From Streptomyces durmitorensis (GTDB lineage: Bacteria > Actinomycetota > Actinomycetes > Streptomycetales > Streptomycetaceae), in the NCBI RefSeq assembly GCF_023498005.1, contig NZ_CP097289.1:7874001-7938000 (forward strand): a stretch of 64,000 bases of DNA, written 5' to 3'. A program made the translations under genes and the position numbers. The notes below the pieces were generated by a model. It was not told where the DNA came from and searched no databases. It saw only the letters and a list, made by a program, of their open reading frames with translations. Below, piece by piece: positions 62,149 to 64,000 of the stretch (positions are counted from its first letter, which is position 1; the number at the start of each line of letters is the position of its first letter).

Positions 62149-63056
62149 GGCGTGTGCTTCCATTCCGTGTTCTTCCTTTCGACGATGTACCGGCCGTCCC
62201 GGTCGAAGCCGGTGATCCGCGCCCCGTCCGCGAGCAGCCCGCCCAGGACGTCACGCAGGGCCGAGCGCCAGTCGGCGGCCCGTGCGGGGTCGGTGGCGCG
62301 CAGTTGCTCGATGTCGGCGGGCACGGCCACCAGGACCGTCGGGCCTTCGAGGGTGCCGAGGACGGGGGTCTCCCGCGGGGAGACACCGAGGGCGGTGACG
62401 GCGCCCGCCGTGGGGCGCGGCGCCGGGCGCTGTCCCGCGCAGGCCAGGGCGACCTCGGGGGCGGCGAGGCGCCAGGTGACCAGGAGGCGGTCGGTGTCGT
62501 CGGTGCCGTTGATGCCGTCGTTCATCGGGCCGTAGAAGTTGGGCAGGTACTCGGTGGCCGCGGCGGCCAGTTTGCCGAGGTTGAAGTAGGCGTTGCGGCG
62601 CACGAGTGGGTCGAACGTCCAGGAGATCTCGGCCACTTGGCGCTGGAGCGCCCAGGCCCGCTGGTGCAGTTTCAACGCGTGGCCGACGCTGCGGCCGCGC
62701 ATTCTTGCGGCCACGCCGGCGATGTGGCTGTGCAGGGCCCCGGCGGCGGGCGGCGAGAAGAACCCGACGCAGGCGCCGACGAGTTCGCCGCCGTCGAAGG
62801 CGCCGCCCACATAGCTGCCCGCCTTGGTGAACGCGCGCAGCAGTTCGGTCGTCACCGGCGGGTTCTTGCCGTCCGGCCGCCAGATTCCCTCGTAGAGGCT
62901 CTGTACGGCCTCCAGGTGCGCCAGGTCGGCGAGTTGGCACACGGAGACGCGGGCCGAGCGGGCCGCGGACTCCGCCGCGGCGACCGCCTCGGCGGTCACG
63001 TCCCCCGCGCCCGCGGTGCGGCCCGTGTCGCTGGACAGATCAATCACTGGTGTCAT
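62145..63056 (-). CDS. GNAT N-acyltransferase (COG3375-like), probable succinyl-CoA:amino acid transferase
   Basis: A 303-aa GNAT protein: N-terminal helix region, then acetyltransferase fold with GACVGFFSP (about 110-118) and RMRGRSVGHALKLHQRAWAL (about 130-150, acyl-CoA-binding R/Q-x-x-G-x-G/A). Its neighbours NSAR and M20 match the described D-amino acid pathway in which such a GNAT succinylates a D-amino acid. ATG 63056 overlaps the M20 stop by 17 bp; GTG 63047 (8-bp overlap) is the alternative. The acyl donor is inferred from context. Confidence 0.83.
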   Translation of the reverse strand: MTPVIDLSSDTGRTAGAGDVTAEAVAAAESAARSARVSVCQLADLAHLEAVQSLYEGIWRPDGKNPPVTTELLRAFTKAGSYVGGAFDGGELVGACVGFFSPPAAGALHSHIAGVAARMRGRSVGHALKLHQRAWALQRQVAEISWTFDPLVRRNAYFNLGKLAAAATEYLPNFYGPMNDGINGTDDTDRLLVTWRLAAPEVALACAGQRPAPRPTAGAVTALGVSPRETPVLGTLEGPTVLVAVPADIEQLRATDPARAADWRSALRDVLGGLLADGARITGFDRDGRYIVERKNTEWKHTP

Positions 63057-64000
63057 CTTCTTTGCCGTGGGGGCGCTGGGCGTGATCAAGGAGTTCCCGC
63101 AGCAGTGCCGTGAGCAGGGCGGTCCGCCGGGGCAGCTCGGCCACCTCGACGTGTTCGTGGTCGGCGTGGGCGCCGCCGCCGACGGCGCCGAGGCCGTCCA
63201 GGGTGGGGGTGCCGACACCCGCCGTGAAGTTGCCGTCCGACGCGCCGCCGACGGCGACCGCCGAGAGCGGTCCGACGCCCAGGCCGTCGGCGATCCGGGC
63301 GGCGCGCGCGAACAGGTCCCGCGACGCGTCGCGGGACATCGGCGGCCGGTTGGGACCCCCGACGACCTCGACTCGGGCGCCGTCGAGCACCGGCCGAAGC
63401 GCCCGCATCGCGACGTCCACGCGATCCTGCTCGGCGGTGTCGCGCACCCGCACATCGACGGCGAACCGTCCCTCTGCGGCCACGGTGTTCGTGGTCGTGC
63501 CCGCGTCCAGCACGGTCGGCGTGACGGTCGTTCCCGCGGCGGCGTCGCCGAGCGCGGCGGTGGCGAGGATCTGGTGCGCCGCCTCGACGCTCGCGTTCAC
63601 GCCCAGGTGGGGTTCGAGCCCGGCGTGGGCGGCGCGGCCCCGCAGCAGTACCTCGTACCGCGACACTCCCTTGCGTTCCGTCTTCAGGGCCCCGCCGTCC
63701 GCCGACGCCTCCAGGACGAGGGCCGCGTCGCAGCCGCGCGCCTCGGCCTCGATGAGCGCGCGGGACGAGGGCGAGCCGAGCTCCTCGTCGCCGGTGACCA
63801 GGACGGTCACGCCGTCGGTGCTCTCCAGCGCGGCCAGGGCGTGGAACGCCATCACCACGCCGGTCTTCATGTCGAAGCAGCCCGGCCCGCGCAGCACGCC
63901 GTTCTCGACGCCGAACGGATGCGTGGCGAGCGACCCGACGGGCCACACCGTGTCGTGGTGCCCGACGACCAGGACGCGGCGCGGACCGTCGCCGAGCCGC
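63040..64000 (-). CDS. M20 family metallopeptidase (partial; 5' end beyond window)
   Basis: The C-terminal 320 codons of an M20/CPG2-type zinc hydrolase: GHHDTVWPVG (HxDT metal motif) and GCFDMKTGVVM near the window edge, then GDEELGS (catalytic/bridging glutamates) and a dimerisation domain. In the NSAR pathway the M20 enzyme removes succinate from N-succinyl-L-amino acids; carboxypeptidase G2-like annotation is the alternative. Its stop lies inside the GNAT reading frame by 17 bp. The true start lies to the right of 64000. Confidence 0.88.
   Translation of the reverse strand, partial: RLGDGPRRVLVVGHHDTVWPVGSLATHPFGVENGVLRGPGCFDMKTGVVMAFHALAALESTDGVTVLVTGDEELGSPSSRALIEAEARGCDAALVLEASADGGALKTERKGVSRYEVLLRGRAAHAGLEPHLGVNASVEAAHQILATAALGDAAAGTTVTPTVLDAGTTTNTVAAEGRFAVDVRVRDTAEQDRVDVAMRALRPVLDGARVEVVGGPNRPPMSRDASRDLFARAARIADGLGVGPLSAVAVGGASDGNFTAGVGTPTLDGLGAVGGGAHADHEHVEVAELPRRTALLTALLRELLDHAQRPHGKEDDTSD

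Noticed and set aside
57670..62535. A very long open frame (about 1600 codons) on the + strand across the D-amino acid cluster
   Set aside because: It is antisense to well-supported genes in a phase that stays open in high-GC DNA (shadow ORF). Only the part over 57343-57650 has separate repeat interest.

Overview
The window is about 64 kb of very GC-rich, high-GC-third-position actinobacterial DNA. Gene content and style point to Streptomyces: many GTG starts, leaderless starts with a TANNNT -10 box 6 nt before the start codon, small actinomycete-only families, lipoboxes and Tat signals, and EamA, PucR, MocR and PadR paralogues. I see no tRNA, phage or CRISPR array. The window looks like chromosomal core or near-core DNA with one small transposon-marked insertion.

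Layout. (1) 1-950: 3' end of a 23S rRNA gene, 5S rRNA and a strong terminator. (2) 1067-14899: a conserved actinobacterial block, all on the + strand except one PRC-barrel gene. It holds a CDP-alcohol phosphatidyltransferase (probable cardiolipin synthase), a GDP-mannose pyrophosphorylase-like fusion protein, a DUF881/Sbp/DUF881 membrane operon, a GarA-type FHA protein with a zinc ribbon, the MerR protein FtsR, a bifunctional-nuclease family protein, a second MerR protein, DinB, and gcvP behind a tandem glycine riboswitch. From memory, the order matches the pgsA2-Rv1823-1825-garA-Rv1828-Rv1830-gcvB block of Mycobacterium tuberculosis. (3) 15-35 kb: small metabolic and regulatory units (GCS2-like ligase, substrate-binding/VWA lipid- or envelope-facing protein, CPBP protease, PhzF, PadR, SRPBCC, PrmC-like methylase, Clp-N protein, three EamA transporters, PPOX/PaiB flavoproteins beside a MocR regulator, LysR, an isochorismatase-fold protein lacking its cysteine, a Rieske lipoprotein, and a HipA-like kinase coupled to a DUF3037 protein). 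(4) 35.9-40.8 kb: two SDR genes, a peptide-type solute-binding lipoprotein, uracil-DNA glycosylase and a TPR protein. (5) 40.88-43.54 kb: a degenerate transposase, an amidohydrolase and a MarR regulator, bracketed by related inverted sequences. (6) 43.5-55.4 kb: lipoproteins, a TetR/FAD-monooxygenase pair with twin operators, Lnt, several very small genes, a MerB-like gene broken by one stop codon, and UppP. (7) 55.6-64 kb, all on the - strand: an M20 deacylase, a COG3375-type GNAT and an enolase-superfamily NSAR/OSBS with overlapping reading frames, followed by a PucR regulator, an S12 serine hydrolase and a family-5 solute-binding lipoprotein.

How genes work together. The last cluster reads as an uptake-and-inversion pathway that turns D-amino acids (or D-peptides) into L-amino acids through N-succinyl intermediates. 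Three promoters (dinB, ung, TPR gene) carry TTGTCAGTG-N8-nAnnnT boxes, the SOS-independent damage (RecA-NDp/PafBC) promoter, so two known repair genes and one uncharacterised TPR gene probably respond to DNA damage together. The GarA/FtsR/gcvP block ties kinase-controlled metabolism, division control and glycine catabolism.

Unexplained structure worth attention: a 308-bp array of 9-bp units at 57343-57650 that encodes Gly-X-Y triplets on one strand and is open on the other; a 7-bp-period G-rich tract beside it; 4 x 13 bp, 3 x 25 bp and 4 x 12 bp tandem repeats at gene ends; and a degenerate palindromic repeat block at 44.2 kb.
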